A stretch of 64,000 nucleotides of DNA from Siphonodentalium dalli (GCA_032622095.1 CP136068.1:49966443-50030442); one strand, 5' to 3'. Counted from the first letter of the stretch, positions 33,948-46,010 are shown. Translations and numbers: made by a program. The notes: generated by a model from the sequence alone, not told the origin.

Positions 33948-35597
33948 TCGACCATTTGCGAAAAAAATAGAAGACTCTCAACGAGTCTTTGTTATCACCA
34001 CCTGATAAATATTTGGCATTGTCTGGAACTGTGTCATGGACACAGGATATGTGAAGCCTTGCCTGAATACCAGGATTTTATTCTCGAGTTGCAGGAAAAG
34101 GGTAGCATAATGACTTATTTTCTGAAAAAGAAGTTCAATATATCATACAATGCAATAACTTCAACAATCTACTATTATCGATGATGATCTACTCACATCC
34201 TGCCAAGCATTTGTATGTGCTTTATGTGACGAGCCGACATGTATTCAAATCGATGAATTACGATAAATAACACCAAATGTAGACTTCTTAATAAACACGT
34301 TTTTTGTGCAAACTATCAGACAATTATTTGACACAACAACTCGCACCCATTCTGAAATTTCATTGCCTTATAACCATATGCAGTGTGGGCTCCATATAGA
34401 GCCCTACGTTGTGTGGCATATATAACCATAGCCCTGTCTGTAGTGCACGAGATACATGATTATGGTATATGAAAACAGTACTAGGCATAGTGAAATGAGG
34501 TGTCCCTAAAGTACTTCCCTTTAACTATATGCCACTTTGAGTGTAAATAATGCTATCTCCTGGACGCAGAGCGGGAATAGTCAGCACCCAGATGCACATG
34601 CATAAGAACGAATCTATAACCAATGATGAAGCCAGATTCAGGCGCAATCATGATCGGCCAGTCAACTCATATTGTCCTTTTCATGACGATCTGGTTCATA
34701 CCATGGATTAACACCATGCTACTATTATAATATTCGTATTGTTAACAAATCCAAATGATTTCAGTTGACCCATACAAAATATATACCCACAAGCTGGGCA
34801 GAAACATAACAGCTAAATAGTGTCAAATTTATTCCTATAAATCATGAAGTACTGAACCTTTTGACCTTCCGGTTCGTCCCCCAGCGCTAATATATAATCA
34901 AGCCATGGGATTTCTGCTTGTCTCCCTCAAGGTTGAAATTAGGTCTGGCTAAAACGACCCAGCAACAGAAGTACCGGTATAGAAAGCATAGTTACCGTGC
35001 ATGAGATATATTGGTGCATGGTATTATACGTTATTGGTTTTCCAAGACGGCCATCGGTGGTCGCTGTGTGAGGGGCCCGGATGTCCTACGCATTGATGGC
35101 TCTTCATCGCTATCCAAATGCAGTTATGGAACTACTGCGATTTGTAATTGGTTTGATGCGAAGTGTTGTTATTTGGCCGCCGACATGTCAGGATGTACTG
35201 GTGTATGAAATGTGAGGATATCTGCATGAAATAACCGAAGTAGTGACAATTTTGACTTAACTGGCAATCCTGAGAATAAGCAGAGTTATTGGGCATTTTC
35301 GTCAATCAATTACTCATCAGAATAAATGAGTTGAGACAAGACATTAGAGTTCTTTAGTTTCTTGAGGAGCATCAGTGAATACATTTCTTAATGGACAATT
35401 CCCTTATTCCCATATGACGAACCCAGTTAAATTTGTACCGGTAAGTTTGAAAATCTTCGATGTTTATGGCCGTTTTGGACACCATCTTAAAACAATTATC
35501 AAATATGATGTGTCCGATGATGTATATATCGTCATTTGTGTCTAGTGTCACAACTTGCGCCACAAAATAAGATAATACCTCCCTGTAAAACGTGAGT

Positions 35598-35599
35598 AA

Positions 35600-35652
<53 letters not shown>
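35598..35652. repeat. (AT)n microsatellite
   Basis: Nearly pure TA dinucleotides for about 55 bases. Confidence 0.95.
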
Positions 35653-35655
<3 letters not shown>

Positions 35656-36599
35656 ATCGGCTTTGTACAAAAATTCAAATAAAAATTGAAAAAATATGAA
35701 ATAGTTGACAAAAAAGTTACCATGTGAGGTTTTCTGAATTTACAAATTTTGGACCAGTATCCTCTTGTGATTTTTCCATACCCCTATCAAAATTTATCAC
35801 AATTTTGAGAAGTTAGTAAAAATTACCATCTTTCACAATTTCCCCCCAAATTTTCGTCTTTGAACACGTTCGGACAAGGTTGTTTATAATTTTCCTTCAT
35901 CAGTATCTAAACTGTTTCATTTTTTGCCCCTAAAGCCTTTTTTTGCATGCTAAGTGTGAACTTTACAATTCATTTTTTCTGAGAAAATTATATTTTAGGG
36001 GGTGGGGTTAAGTTTATGCCCACAGCGAATTTTCACATATATATGATTGGCATTCCATCACCATATTGTTTTGCTAGCTCTTTAGGGCAATTTTTGAGAT
36101 ATGTTGCGCGTCAATAGCCCATGTGTTTCACAAGTTATAGCCAATTATATGTGACACTTGTTTTCAAAATCCAAGTAATGTTTCGCAATTTCAAAATATT
36201 TATCGCAATTTTTTTTCGAACTAGCTTATACAATGGTCCAGTGCTGTATCTCATGTTGTTTTGTGGTGATCTATAAATAATATAAACGATGTCTTGTTCA
36301 CTTTATAACCGCAGTCATTTTGTTATATGCTGACACGTGTACTCGATGAAATTTTTATTCCATTTTAGGGGTAGGAGTTGTCTTCCCTGAAAACTCAATT
36401 TTGAAGTCTGAAGCAGCGGGCAACAAGCATAATCGGATGCATCATATAATAACCTTTAATTTGATATATTAAAACCTTTGTTGGAGGGGGGGGGGGGGGG
36501 TGCAGCCAACTTCTAAATTGGAGGATTTCTGAGAATTGGCCCATGGACTACACCGCTTACATCGTTAAGCATTACTAATCAAATCTGATATAATACAAA

Positions 36600-37130
36600 T
36601 AAGACCATGAACTCACCAAGCAATATTGGCCATTTTATTTCGATGTTAGTTCGATCGAGTTAGACAACCAGGTTTTTTTTATCTGAACTGCGGCCCTTAG
36701 TGTCCTTAGTTTGTCGATTTTTTTTAGCAATTTTATGACTGTTAGTGCGATAACTCCAACAAACGATTACATTCATACTGGATGAATGGATCTTTCAGAA
36801 CAATATCTCGATCGAGTTCGAAAAACAGGCTTGTTTTTATTTGTTTTACCTGAGTTACGGCCCTTAGTTTGTTTATTTGTTTTTAGCAATTGTCTGACTT
36901 TTAGTGTGATAACTTGAACAAGCGTCAATCGATTCCATCTATATTGGGTATATTCATGGTTCTTTCACAACAATAACTTGATTGAGTTCAAAAACCAGGT
37001 TTGTCCGATTTGTTTACCAGAGTTATGGCCCGTATAGTTCTCAATTATGTTTCTTTAGTTCTTCCATTTTTTTGTGATTCACGGTCGAACAGATTCACTC
37101 TTATGGAAAAAATACTGGACCAGAGCCATC
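36600..37130 (+). repeat. Repeat R3, copy 1
   Basis: Three internal units of about 170-180 bases: 'gttcgatcgagttagacaac', 'tcgatcgagttcgaaaaaca', 'ttgattgagttcaaaaacca', each followed by 'caggtttg..tttat.tga' and 'gagttacggccc'. The same layout is found at 48870-49150. It resembles R in style (period, 'ataactc') but not in sequence. Confidence 0.65.
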
Positions 37131-37499
37131 TTTGATGCGTAACACTTGTTGATATTTTATAGTGATGTGAAACACACAATTGACCTGTTCAGAACGGTAT
37201 AACAAAGAATCGTTTCAAACTAAGTTATTCCATAAATTTAATATCAAAATAGGCAGAAAACAGCATCAATGTCACAAATAAATTATATGCAGTGGCTCGA
37301 TCTTGTTGTTGGAATCATTGGCCGTCATGTTTATGTCCAGTAATGTGTCCTGAATAAAGTGCAGTAAATATTTACATTTGTGCGCATGGTTCAAACATTG
37401 TGTTCTCTGAAATTGTACAGTCCAAATCAAAATTGATTGCTACAATCTTCCAGTGGAGATGGTGTTTGGATTCTAACATATCTGTGTTATTCACTGAAG

Positions 37500-37833
37500 T
37501 TAGTGCATAATATGTCTTTAAAGGCTGACAAGATACTTCGCCAAATTGAAATGAAACAGTGTGCGGAAGAGATATGTGTAGTTAGTTTCTACCAGGACAT
37601 ACAGAACACTTATAGAACGATACTTGAATCAGCCCTCATCGGAACTAATCTGGAGAAAACTCACATCCATGAGGTTCTTATAAACGTGCATGACGATATC
37701 ATGAACCTCCCAGCATGTAAGGTCTATGTGATCTTCATCGGCTACAATCAGACACACATTATCTTGGAGAATCCAGATAAAGGATGTGGTGACTTGAGAC
37801 TGACAACTGTCAGAGCTGCAAGAAAGATTGGCG
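37500..37833 (+). CDS. Exon C of gene 1: soluble alpha/beta-like domain, first part
   Basis: Acceptor: branch-like 'ttctaac' at 37471-37477, then 'tgtgttattcactgaag' (AG 37498-37499); donor 'attggcg|gtaagt'. The 334-nt frame (phase 0 in, 1 out) is open. The sequence alternates probable strands and helices: 'ICVVSFY', helix 'DIQNTYRTILESALIG', 'HEVLINV', 'KVYVIFIGY', 'THIILEN', helix 'LRLTTVRAARKIG'. An Asn-X-Thr is present ('NQT'). An alternative acceptor at 37451-37452 ('atcttccag') would extend the frame by 16 codons but has phase 2 and would not fit exon B. No known family recognised; by position after the membrane segment it is predicted cytosolic. Confidence 0.7.
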
Positions 37834-38865
37834 GTAAGTTGATTTATCATCTGGTCACCTGAGCAGGCCTGACATTTAAAAAATACTAAAGAGTATGAAT
37901 ACCCTCTTCAATTTATCTAGAGATACAAATGCACTCTTAGCATTCTAAAAGCTAAAGGAATACAGTATGTCTCATGTTCCAAGGAAGAACCTGACTTTTA
38001 CAATTAATGATTTTGTTATATCTCAACCAAAGTGTGACCAACATTCACACACAGAGCAATTTGTCTGGCAATTCGCAGTTGTAGTGTCATAGAGTATGAA
38101 TGACCAATTACTTATAAAATTCACACAACCAACACAATTCACACAACCAACAGTCACTACATGCACAGTGAGTTCTCAGTAAATCGTCAAGTAGTTTTAC
38201 CGCTGACAATTAACAAAAATTAGCATTCAAATATCTGGCAAGATTGCCGCAAGAATCAAGCATGTCATATCTGGTGGTATTTATTCACTCTAATAAAATA
38301 TATTAATCCAAGATGCATATTCTGTTTTTCCAATCTATACCAATGTATCATGTCTTTGTTCTGAATCACTGACCTTTCTGCCATTTCAATTCATAATGTT
38401 GAAAATGATATTAAATGCATGTACTCTCAAAACTATATATATCCTAAAGATAAAATCAGTTCAATTGAGTATTAATTCGTCAAACGAGTGTCGTATGTGT
38501 GATATGTATGATTCAGCATCGTTTGCATATTTCAATGGGAGGTTAAATTTAGTCTTGAAAAACAAAGAGAAATTTATTATGCATTCTTTTGAGCTGCAAA
38601 CTATTGCACCCTCAACAGCATGTTAGGTGTGTAAATGATTGCACTCATGAAAATACCAGGCCTGTCTGAGTATACTTAAATTCTTGACACAACCACCCAA
38701 CTTTTTCGTATCCCTAATTGCAGGTGTTTTGGAGCCGTACCTTGGATACAGCCTGAGGAATTGCACAAAATATTGGCAAGAAAAATAACCCTGTTATTGG
38801 TTTAAATTTCTGCATGAAATGTTGTTTTTCTCCAAAATTATTCATATATTCCTTATTGATAAATT
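37834..38865. other. Intron C-D, 5' part; nothing supported
   Basis: AT-rich, with a short duplicated 'cacacaaccaaca' (38132-38152). The 76-codon open frame at 38396-38626 has no motif or splice context. Confidence 0.5.
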
Positions 38866-38869
38866 CTTA

Positions 38870-41060
38870 AACTGGATCCTGGATTCCATGCTTATGTTAA
38901 AGCCGAGGTCCAAGTGGAAGAGGTGGTGCCCTCTTTCTTATTATGTAGAAGATACATCGGTTATTCTGGAACTGAACAATCTGCTAATAAAAAGGTGCAA
39001 TACCGACAAATAACGACTTTTTCATAGTAAACGGTAGAATAGGAACCGATAGCGGAATTGGAGTATTAACATGTAAAGATGCTTCTACAGTCGACTACAT
39101 GTTATGTACACACACATCTCTGCCCCTATTGAATTTTTTTTCTGTCGAAATGTTTTCTGACCTTTTCTCCGATATCCATTGCCCCATCATTACAAGTCTT
39201 GACGTGTCCCCCCAAACTACCAAAAGCATAAATCGAGAAAAAAGTAGTTGTAAGCCCCGAATGTGGGATGCAAGTAAAACAGAAATATTTAAATGGAACT
39301 TTGACCTCCCCACCATAGCCGAAATTGAACATAAAATTGTACATTGGGCAGATGATCCTCGAGGAAATGAAATAAAATTAAACGAAACTGTGGGGGCAAT
39401 CACCATTGTACTCTTAGACTCGGCACATAAAACCTTTGCAACAAATAGTAATATTCCTTTAAGACCCGCCAGGAAGTACCATGCTAACAGCAAGCCATGG
39501 TTTAACAAAAATTGTTCAATAGTCCGTAAGGACTATAGAATGGCTGCTAGGAAGTGTAAAGTCACTGGCAGCATTATGTCCAGTAAAATAATGTGACAGA
39601 AAGCCAAGATATATAAGCGAGCACTCAGCACAGCCATTAATATACACAGAGATGCATGTTCCCATAAAATAGCACAAATGAGAAATACTGACCCAAAGAA
39701 ATTTTGGTCGAAACTAAAAGGCCATAAAATGACACAGATTCCAGACACTGTTTTAATAGCAGAAACTCCAAAAAAATTACAAAATCAACTTGATATGTTT
39801 GCAAAATACTGTAACAACTGGAAACTAACAGTTAATGTAAGCAAGACAAAGATAATGCTAATATCAAAGCGCAGTGTCCCAAAATATGCCAAATTTAATT
39901 TTAATGGCCAAAACCTAGAACCCATTAAGAAATTTAATTATCTGGGAATAATTCACACAAAGTCAGGTAACTTCTCTGAGGCCAAAAAATCCCTAGCAGA
40001 AAAAGCAACCAAAGCCATGTATGCTGTCATATCACGATCAAGAACCCACTGCTTATCACTAAAAAAATCAATTTGAACTGTTTGACTTCCAAGTCCTACC
40101 TATTCTATTATATGGGTGTGAAGTCTGGGGTTTTGACAACAATGACATCCTAGAAAATGTTCATAAAAAGTTCTGTAAGCATGTGCTAAGCCTAAAACCT
40201 TCAACTCCAGACTATATGATCTATGGTGAAACCGGTAGACACCCAATAGACATAACCATTAATATTCGACAAATTAAGTACTGGACAAAACTGATAAATA
40301 TGGGAAATACAAAAATATGTAAAATTCTTTTCAGACTAGCTGAGAAAATGGCTAATGAAACTGAACAAACACCATTTAAATGGGTCCTAAGCATTCGAAA
40401 AATATTGGCAAACCGCAACCAGTCACATATGATAGAATCAACCCATATTCCAAACAAAGAACAATTTATAAACTATGTAAAATGCAGTATCATTAGTACA
40501 TTTAGACACTCTTGGGAAAATTGTATGACACAATCTAGCAAAGGGAAAATTTACCGGATATTTACATATAGTGACATCTATTTTGAAGACTACCTGTATA
40601 TTTTAGGTCGTAGAAACCAAGTCACACTCAGTAAATTCAGAACAAGTAATCACAAACTACCCATTGAAGTTGGTAGATGGAACAACACTGACTTACGGGA
40701 CAGAAAATGCAAACTATGTAAGAGCGGTAGACTTGGAGATGAATTTCATTACCTTCTAGAGTGCGATAAATTTAGAAATATAAGAAAAAAATTCCTACCC
40801 ATTATAAGTACAAATAAAATTAACACAGAAACCATGTGCGAAATTCTAAGCACAAAAGACCCTGCACTTTTGAAAAAGTTGTGTTAATTTATTAGACTAG
40901 TCCTAAAAGAGACTGAAGATGAAAATTTGTGACCCACATGATAAATCCAGTAACAGAATAAACACGAATTAAATTAAGCTGCTGATAAATGACAACTCGA
41001 TAAGTTAATCTTGATGACACATTGAACTTAAAATGTAATATAAATTGTATTTTTATTTAC
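38870..41060 (+). mobile_element. LINE with internally deleted RT core
   Basis: The plus-strand LINE runs from the C-terminal part of an AP endonuclease domain (about 38870-39230) through RT-flanking sequence to a zinc-finger-like C terminus at 40887, with a 3' UTR to about 41060. The catalytic half of the RT is absent. No duplication could be delimited. Same orientation as gene 1, within intron C-D. Confidence 0.8.
38990..40887 (+). pseudogene. LINE ORF2 remnant: endonuclease tail, RT deletion, intact C-terminal domain
   Basis: Endonuclease tail: 'GIGVLTCKDASTVDYMLCTH', 'FSDLFSDIHCPII' (the SDxHCPI block). Linker: 'KPWFNKNCSIVRKDYRMAAR', then a TGA at about 39595, 'IAQMRNTDPKKFWSKLKGHK'. 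At about 39748 the frame passes directly into 'DTVLIAETPKKLQNQLD', which normally follows the RT active-site ADD; motifs 0-5 and the ADD itself are lost. It continues with 'LTVNVSKTKIMLISKR', 'FNYLGI', a stop and frameshift near 40076, 'LPILLYGCEVWGFDN', then 234 open codons with 'RWNNTDLRDRKCKLCKSGRL' and 'GDEFHYLLECDKF' (CxxC..H..C). The clean joint suggests a deletion in the template or by short homology at GACACTG. Confidence 0.88.
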
Positions 41061-41064
41061 CATT

Positions 41065-42465
41065 TGTTTTGTATCTAAAATGTTCCACCTAGATTGTGAC
41101 CAGAATTATAACTTATAATGTACTATTGTGCAGTAACGCTCCAAGTAGTCGACTCCTTGGCCACGGCGGAGTTGTTGGTGGCTTCTCGGGATTTGGTCGG
41201 GATGTGGCTTGTTGCCGAAACACGGTCCGCCTTGGGGGGTCGATTGCTTGGACCATTGCTGTACTGGTATAACATTGACTGTATTCATTATATACATTCT
41301 GATGAAAATCCAGACTAGAAATTAGCATGGACCAGTATTCTCAGCTTTTACTGAAAAAGTTATAATTTTAATAATAACAGATCAATATTTTTTTCCCTTT
41401 TTTTGGTAGCTATGGTTGAACACAAGCTGCATCGCGAATATGCTAATGATCACTCATAGCTGGCAACAACATACACACATGCCCAGCCGATGGTTTTTTC
41501 GGGTTTCCCATTTTCGAATGTCACTTTGGCGACACGTGCAACAAAAAAAAAAACAAAAAAAATCTTTCCAAATTTAGTGCATACAAAAAGACATAAACTG
41601 ATAGCGGGATTCAGAGAACGCATATCAAGCTTGGGTAACATCACTGTAGCAATACGTAATTAAATGAAATTAAGTTTACTTTGACAAATTTCCTGACAGA
41701 AAGTACTAAACGAAATCAGGCGACATTAAAATTATGAAAGATAACTCTAAACAATAGACAATCAATGATCCGGTCAATAAATTGGCACCACATTTATCCG
41801 GCCAACTCACAACGGAGTCAACTGCAATACAATTTAAGGGAGTCAGAATGTATATAATTCATTTCTATAGACTACCATCTATAATATTGTACATATCTTT
41901 TGTATATACACTCATATCTCAATATCATGTGAAGTTTGATAAGAGAAATAAAGCATTTGATGTTCTTGATACCAAAACTTATCAAATGTATTGAAATCCA
42001 GTTTTTTCTTCTCTTAATGAAATTTAAAATTCTCTCTGCAAAAAAGATGATAAAATGTTAAATTAAAGAGTTTTCGCAAAATACTTGCAGAGAAATTCTT
42101 TGGTGGAAATGTCTTATGGGTTTTGCAAAGCATTCATCTATCACCAGATTTGTGTTATTTCTATCAGCCATTGGTCTGTCATATCAGTGGTTACTATCAA
42201 GCCTACCACTGACCATTATCTGATTTTAACATAATCAAAGTACCAAATAATCACGACAAAAAGAACCATATAACCTTACTGCGGATGGCAAGAAGTTTGA
42301 ATGGCACTATTTCCTCACAAACGGACTCTTATATAGTCGTCAATTCTGCAAAACGTTTTTGGGCATATATGCAAACTTTAAGACCATTGGCTATTCGTAA
42401 TTCTTATCAGTAGTATATCTCATTATACGAAAGGTTTCTATTTAATCTAAACTTCTTTATTACAG
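41065..42465. other. Intron C-D, 3' part; nothing supported
   Basis: 41113-41328 is a locally GC-rich patch open in several frames on both strands, without motif or splice sites. The remainder is AT-rich and ends in the branch region and 'cttctttattacag' of exon D. Confidence 0.5.
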
Positions 42466-42674
42466 GTGAAACAATGGTGATTTATATAGGTGACACGGGC
42501 TCTTCTGATATCCCCGACGAACGGTTGTACAGCCCCAGACTAGCATCCATAAATAAACATCCAGATCTGAAGATGATGGAGCAGAAGAACCAGGTGCTGT
42601 CGGCCAATAAGTCACTAAACGACTACCAAGAACAGGCCGTCGAGAAGTTCGTTCAGCGGAACATAAAGTGCTAA
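42466..42674 (+). CDS. Exon D of gene 1: C-terminal exon with stop codon
   Basis: Acceptor 'taatctaaacttctttattacag' has a good branch-like 'tctaaac' and pyrimidines. The 209-nt frame (phase 1 in) joins exon C as Gly-Gly-Glu: '...RAARKIGG' + 'ETMVIYIGDTGSSDIPDERL'. The 'MVIYIGDTGS' run is a predicted final strand of the alpha/beta domain with a small-residue turn. It is followed by a charged helical tail ('KHPDLKMMEQKNQVLSANKS', '...EQAVEKFVQRNIKC') and TAA at 42672-42674. The neutral codon pattern and lack of breaks argue for a real gene. No convincing poly(A) signal directly downstream; AATAAA-like words occur near 43937 beyond a MITE. Confidence 0.75.
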
Positions 42675-43135
42675 CTATCCATTAATAATCCATCCAATTG
42701 TAAGGATTTCATCATCTTTAAATATAGTATATCTCATCCGGGTCACAATTACAACAACAACGTACATTTTTTATAAAGCCAGATTTCAAGACTCGAGAAT
42801 TTTGTGAATCAAATACAGATAACACTGAATATTAGTTGTATATAAAGGCGTAATAGAGTGATTTATTTCTGCTGCAACTGGGCGTAATTCTCGGTGAAAT
42901 CTCCAAGTTAAAAATGAATTTGCTTATATTGAGGGTGATACAAGATAGAGTTCTCCCTCTTGGAACACTGAGTGTACTACACTCCAGGTACGGGCCGCGA
43001 TGATCTTCACAAGATTTTTATTTTAAAAATAGCTCCAAAAACTGTCTCGCGGATGTGATAAGAAAATTCTAATTAAAATTGATAATAATTGATAGAAGCT
43101 TTTACAGGCAGGTGACTTCGATTCATATCTATTAA

Positions 43136-43615
43136 AGGTACTCAACCCGATAAAACTCCTCTCAATTACTATTTCAATGGCTTCGGGGGTCAAAAATATT
43201 TGATTCGAGTCGAGGAAGTCACCCATCAAAGCTCAGATTTGTTAGATATCGATTTTAGAAATCTATTATTTTTCATTATCGGGAATTCTTTCTGGCCCAG
43301 AAGATAGTCAAAAATTCGTTATTATTACCCACTTGATTATAGAGTTATCCATCCTTGTCTGTTTGAATAGAATTTTGGCGTAATATCTCGAGCAGGTTAC
43401 CAAATTGACGGCAGTTATAAGTACTCATCTCGAGAACATAAGAATTTTCAAAAATCAATATCTAATAACTCTGAGCTTTGTTTGATGGGTTCCTCGACTC
43501 GAATCAAATATTTTTTACCCCCAAAGCCAAAGAAATAGTAATATAGGACCCTCTGATCGGATTGTTGTTGTTGGAATCTGTTGAGATGGGGACCCTCTTT
43601 ACGGGTTGAGTACCT
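43136..43615. mobile_element. TTAA-flanked MITE, family 2
   Basis: Ends read AGGTACTCAACCCG inward, flanked by TTAA (43132-43135, 43616-43619). Arms pair further: 'tactatttcaatggcttcgg' against 'ttactatttctttggctttg', then 'atatttgattcgagtcgagg' on both. 480 bp, non-coding. Related sequence at 15570-15885. Confidence 0.87.
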
Positions 43616-43739
43616 TTAATTATACCCCCAAAATCTATAAAACTTGCAAAGAAGAGATATATCATGTTTCAGGGTGTTTGTGTGGTAACCCTTTATGCCA
43701 CAAGATGTGATGATCAGTTAAAAAACTCCAAGACTGTCA

Positions 43740-43892
43740 ACGATCCATCTCATCCCATGCATGGCGTTACTTTTCATATACGATCCATCTCACCCCATGC
43801 ATGGCGTTACGTTTCATATACATATAATAAACAACGATCCATCTCACCCCACGCATGGCGTTACGTTTCATATACATATAATGAACAAGTTG
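43740..43892 (+). repeat. Three tandem copies of a ~40-54-bp unit
   Basis: 'cgatccatctcaccccatgc' + 'atggcgttacgtttcatata' is repeated three times; the last two also contain 'catataata(a)acaa'. The short open frames on either strand derive from the array. Confidence 0.9.
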
Positions 43893-43934
43893 GACCGCTA
43901 GATTACTCCGAGTCACAAAATGGTCATAACTAGC

Positions 43935-45055
43935 TAAATAAAGGAACTCCAATATTAAGTCGGTTAGAAACCTTCACGATATATATACAGTATAGAACAT
44001 TTTATATCATTCATGAAACTCAAAGTTCATTATGACACAGACAATATATATATATTTTTTATTCATTTTACTTTTTCTTTACACAGCCAATATAGTTCTT
44101 CACTTGCAAATTTCAACTTATAGGTGTTTACTGTTATGTATTTATTTAACACCACATTACCACACTGTTATGTTTCGTCTGATTGATCATCTGAAGAAAC
44201 AATTCACCATCTGATATAAATACTTATCACTAAGTTGTACATAGTAGCCTGTCATTTGTAAAAAGAAATGGGTTTTGTTAAGGTTTTTGAGGATGTTAAG
44301 CAACATATTTTTTCTTAAAGCCCATATACTGGAGACATTTAAACCAATGTTGACAGGCTTCTTATTGCTTTGATGCCTCAAAAATGGTGTTACCATAGCA
44401 AAAGAATGTGATTTCTAATAATTATGGAAAATGACCATATATGAAGTATTTTAGCGACAGCTGTGGACTTATTGGTGGATATAGTTATACAATTATATTT
44501 ATATGTATACATTCTCCAACACGGACCGCTACTACTCATCCTAGGGCTCAAGGTCACTATGAAAGGTCATTGTCAACACTTGCTGTTTTTATCAATATAC
44601 TTCCTATTATTTGTCTTTATGATGAACCTACGAAATATTTTTTTTTACCAATGACAGGGCGATGGGGAAGATTGTTTTATCCCAAATGAGCATGGATTTC
44701 TAATCCTCCCAAAGTGGATGGAGGGGTAACATTATTTGTGTATCTGCGCAAGTTTGTCTATTACGGTGGTTTCTACGCGCAATGGAGTGATTTCCTGGTG
44801 AAATTAACCATCTGTCTGGTCTTTTGTCTACGCTTAAATGGAAAACGGCTATATAGATACATGTATCGTATTGTTACAATGCCAAGTCGTTTCAAGTGTT
44901 ATACGTAAATTACCATGCGTCTTACCCTGGTTAATTGTGTTGATAAACGAACGAGCCAAAGATTTTTTCGGGGACATTTGGTCATATTGAAGATGACAAT
45001 CTAATTTCTTATAATAACGATGGCACACGGAATATACACACAGTCGCAGAGAGTA
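43935..45055. other. Spacer; nothing supported
   Basis: AT-rich; the open frames at 44032-44908 are short and hydrophobic-biased, as expected by chance in T-rich sequence. Confidence 0.5.
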
Positions 45056-45059
45056 CCAA

Positions 45060-45132
45060 TTTATCACCCAGTGTCGAGTAGAATTTATCACCCGGTGTCG
45101 AGTAGAATTTATCACCCGGTGTCGAGTAGAAT
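45060..45132. repeat. 24-bp tandem repeat, three copies
   Basis: 'ttatcacccggtgtcgagta' plus 'gaat', period 24; the first copy has CCCAGTG. Confidence 0.95.
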
Positions 45133-45183
45133 TGTGCCTCACAATATTACGAGTGGTGAAAATTCAATACTCTCCACTCAAGC

Positions 45184-45599
45184 CTTGAGATAGTGTGTCT
45201 GTCATTTACAGAATGAGGTCCCCAGAGGGTGAATTTAGTGAGGCTACCCCGCACAGTGGGCTAGCATCAATAAATTCACCCTTTGGGGACCTCATTCTGC
45301 TTAGGGAGGTATCAATACAAATTTAGTCTCAAATTAACGTTGTTTAGTTACTTTTTCCTTCTGTTCAGTTTTTGTATCCCCCCCCCAATTTGCCGCATAT
45401 AAAATACATAATCGAGGTGACTAATGGGTGAACATATCTTCAACTGGGGAACATCAATCTGATCCTTGGTCTAGCTCCCATAGTTGATTACTCAGCAGAA
45501 TGGGGTCCCCAAAGTTTGAATTTAGTTATGCTATCCCGCTGTCACTAAAGTCACCCTCTGGGGACCCCATTCTGCAAATGACAGACACACTATTTCAAG
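45184..45599. mobile_element. 416-bp TIR MITE with hairpin-forming ends
   Basis: The left end 'cttgagatagtgtgtctgtc' and right end 'gacagacacactatttcaag' are complementary. The arms extend through 'gaatgaggtccccagagggt' and 'accctctggggaccccattc'. A second inverted pair lies inside (45216-45300 is itself palindromic: 'agaatgaggtcc...ggacctcattct'). A fragment is also at 30345-30465. No duplication identified with certainty. Confidence 0.8.
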
Positions 45600-45650
45600 A
45601 ATTGTCTCCGCAACTATAATTGCTGTATTTTAATTATATGATAATTACTT

Positions 45651-46010
45651 GCGCTCGCGCAACAGTATGGCGATCAGTCAGATTCGTAGGTACGTTGGTG
45701 TCACCCTACCGATTTCACTGCATGACGTCACCCTTACGCAGTACATGCCGGCAACGTTACGGAGTAGATTATAGAGTGGACGCCCTTGGCACTGACTTCC
45801 GTTACTAGCTCGTTGCTATATAAATTACGTGCGCTCGCGCAACAGTATGGCGATCAGTCAGATTCGTAGGTACGTTGGTGTCACCCTACCGATTTCACCT
45901 CATGACGTCACCCTTACGCAGTACATGCCAGCAACGTTACGGAGTAGATTATAGAGTTGACGCCCTTGGCACTGACTTCCGTTACTAGTTCGTTGCTATA
46001 TAAACAAACC
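45651..46010 (+). promoter_or_regulatory. Promoter-like 180-bp module in exact tandem duplicate
   Basis: Two copies (45651-45830, 45831-46010) differ at only a few positions. Each contains, in order, 'gcgctcgcgcaac', a full CRE palindrome TGACGTCA (45723, 45903), 'aacgttacgga' and a TATA-like 'gctatataaa' at its 3' end (about 45815, 45995). CRE upstream of a TATA box by about 80-90 bases is a promoter-like arrangement. No open frame follows within 500 bp, so the product, if any, is unknown; it could be an element's internal promoter or LTR-like segment. Function inferred only. Confidence 0.45.

Larger units (their letters stand above)
31879..36551. mobile_element. 4.7-kb TIR element in intron B-C
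   Basis: Left arm 'gtagtccgttggccaa...cagggaagacaactgttacccctaaaat' pairs with the complement of 36551 inward. Matching blocks continue for about 500 bp: 'aattgcgataaatattttga', 'cacatataattggctataac', 'ccccaccccctaaaatataa', 'cttagcatg'. The right arm carries an extra poly-G-containing stretch (36486-36500). Interior: the EADT relic (33693-33947) and an (AT)n tract. No clear target-site duplication. Inference: an old DNA transposon derivative, possibly once autonomous. Confidence 0.75.

Noticed and set aside
37452..37499. Upstream acceptor 'atcttccag' for exon C
   Set aside because: It gives phase 2, incompatible with exon B's phase-0 donor; kept only as an alternative.
38396..38626. 76-codon frame in intron C-D
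   Set aside because: No phase-compatible splice sites to join exons C and D; length expected by chance in AT-rich DNA.
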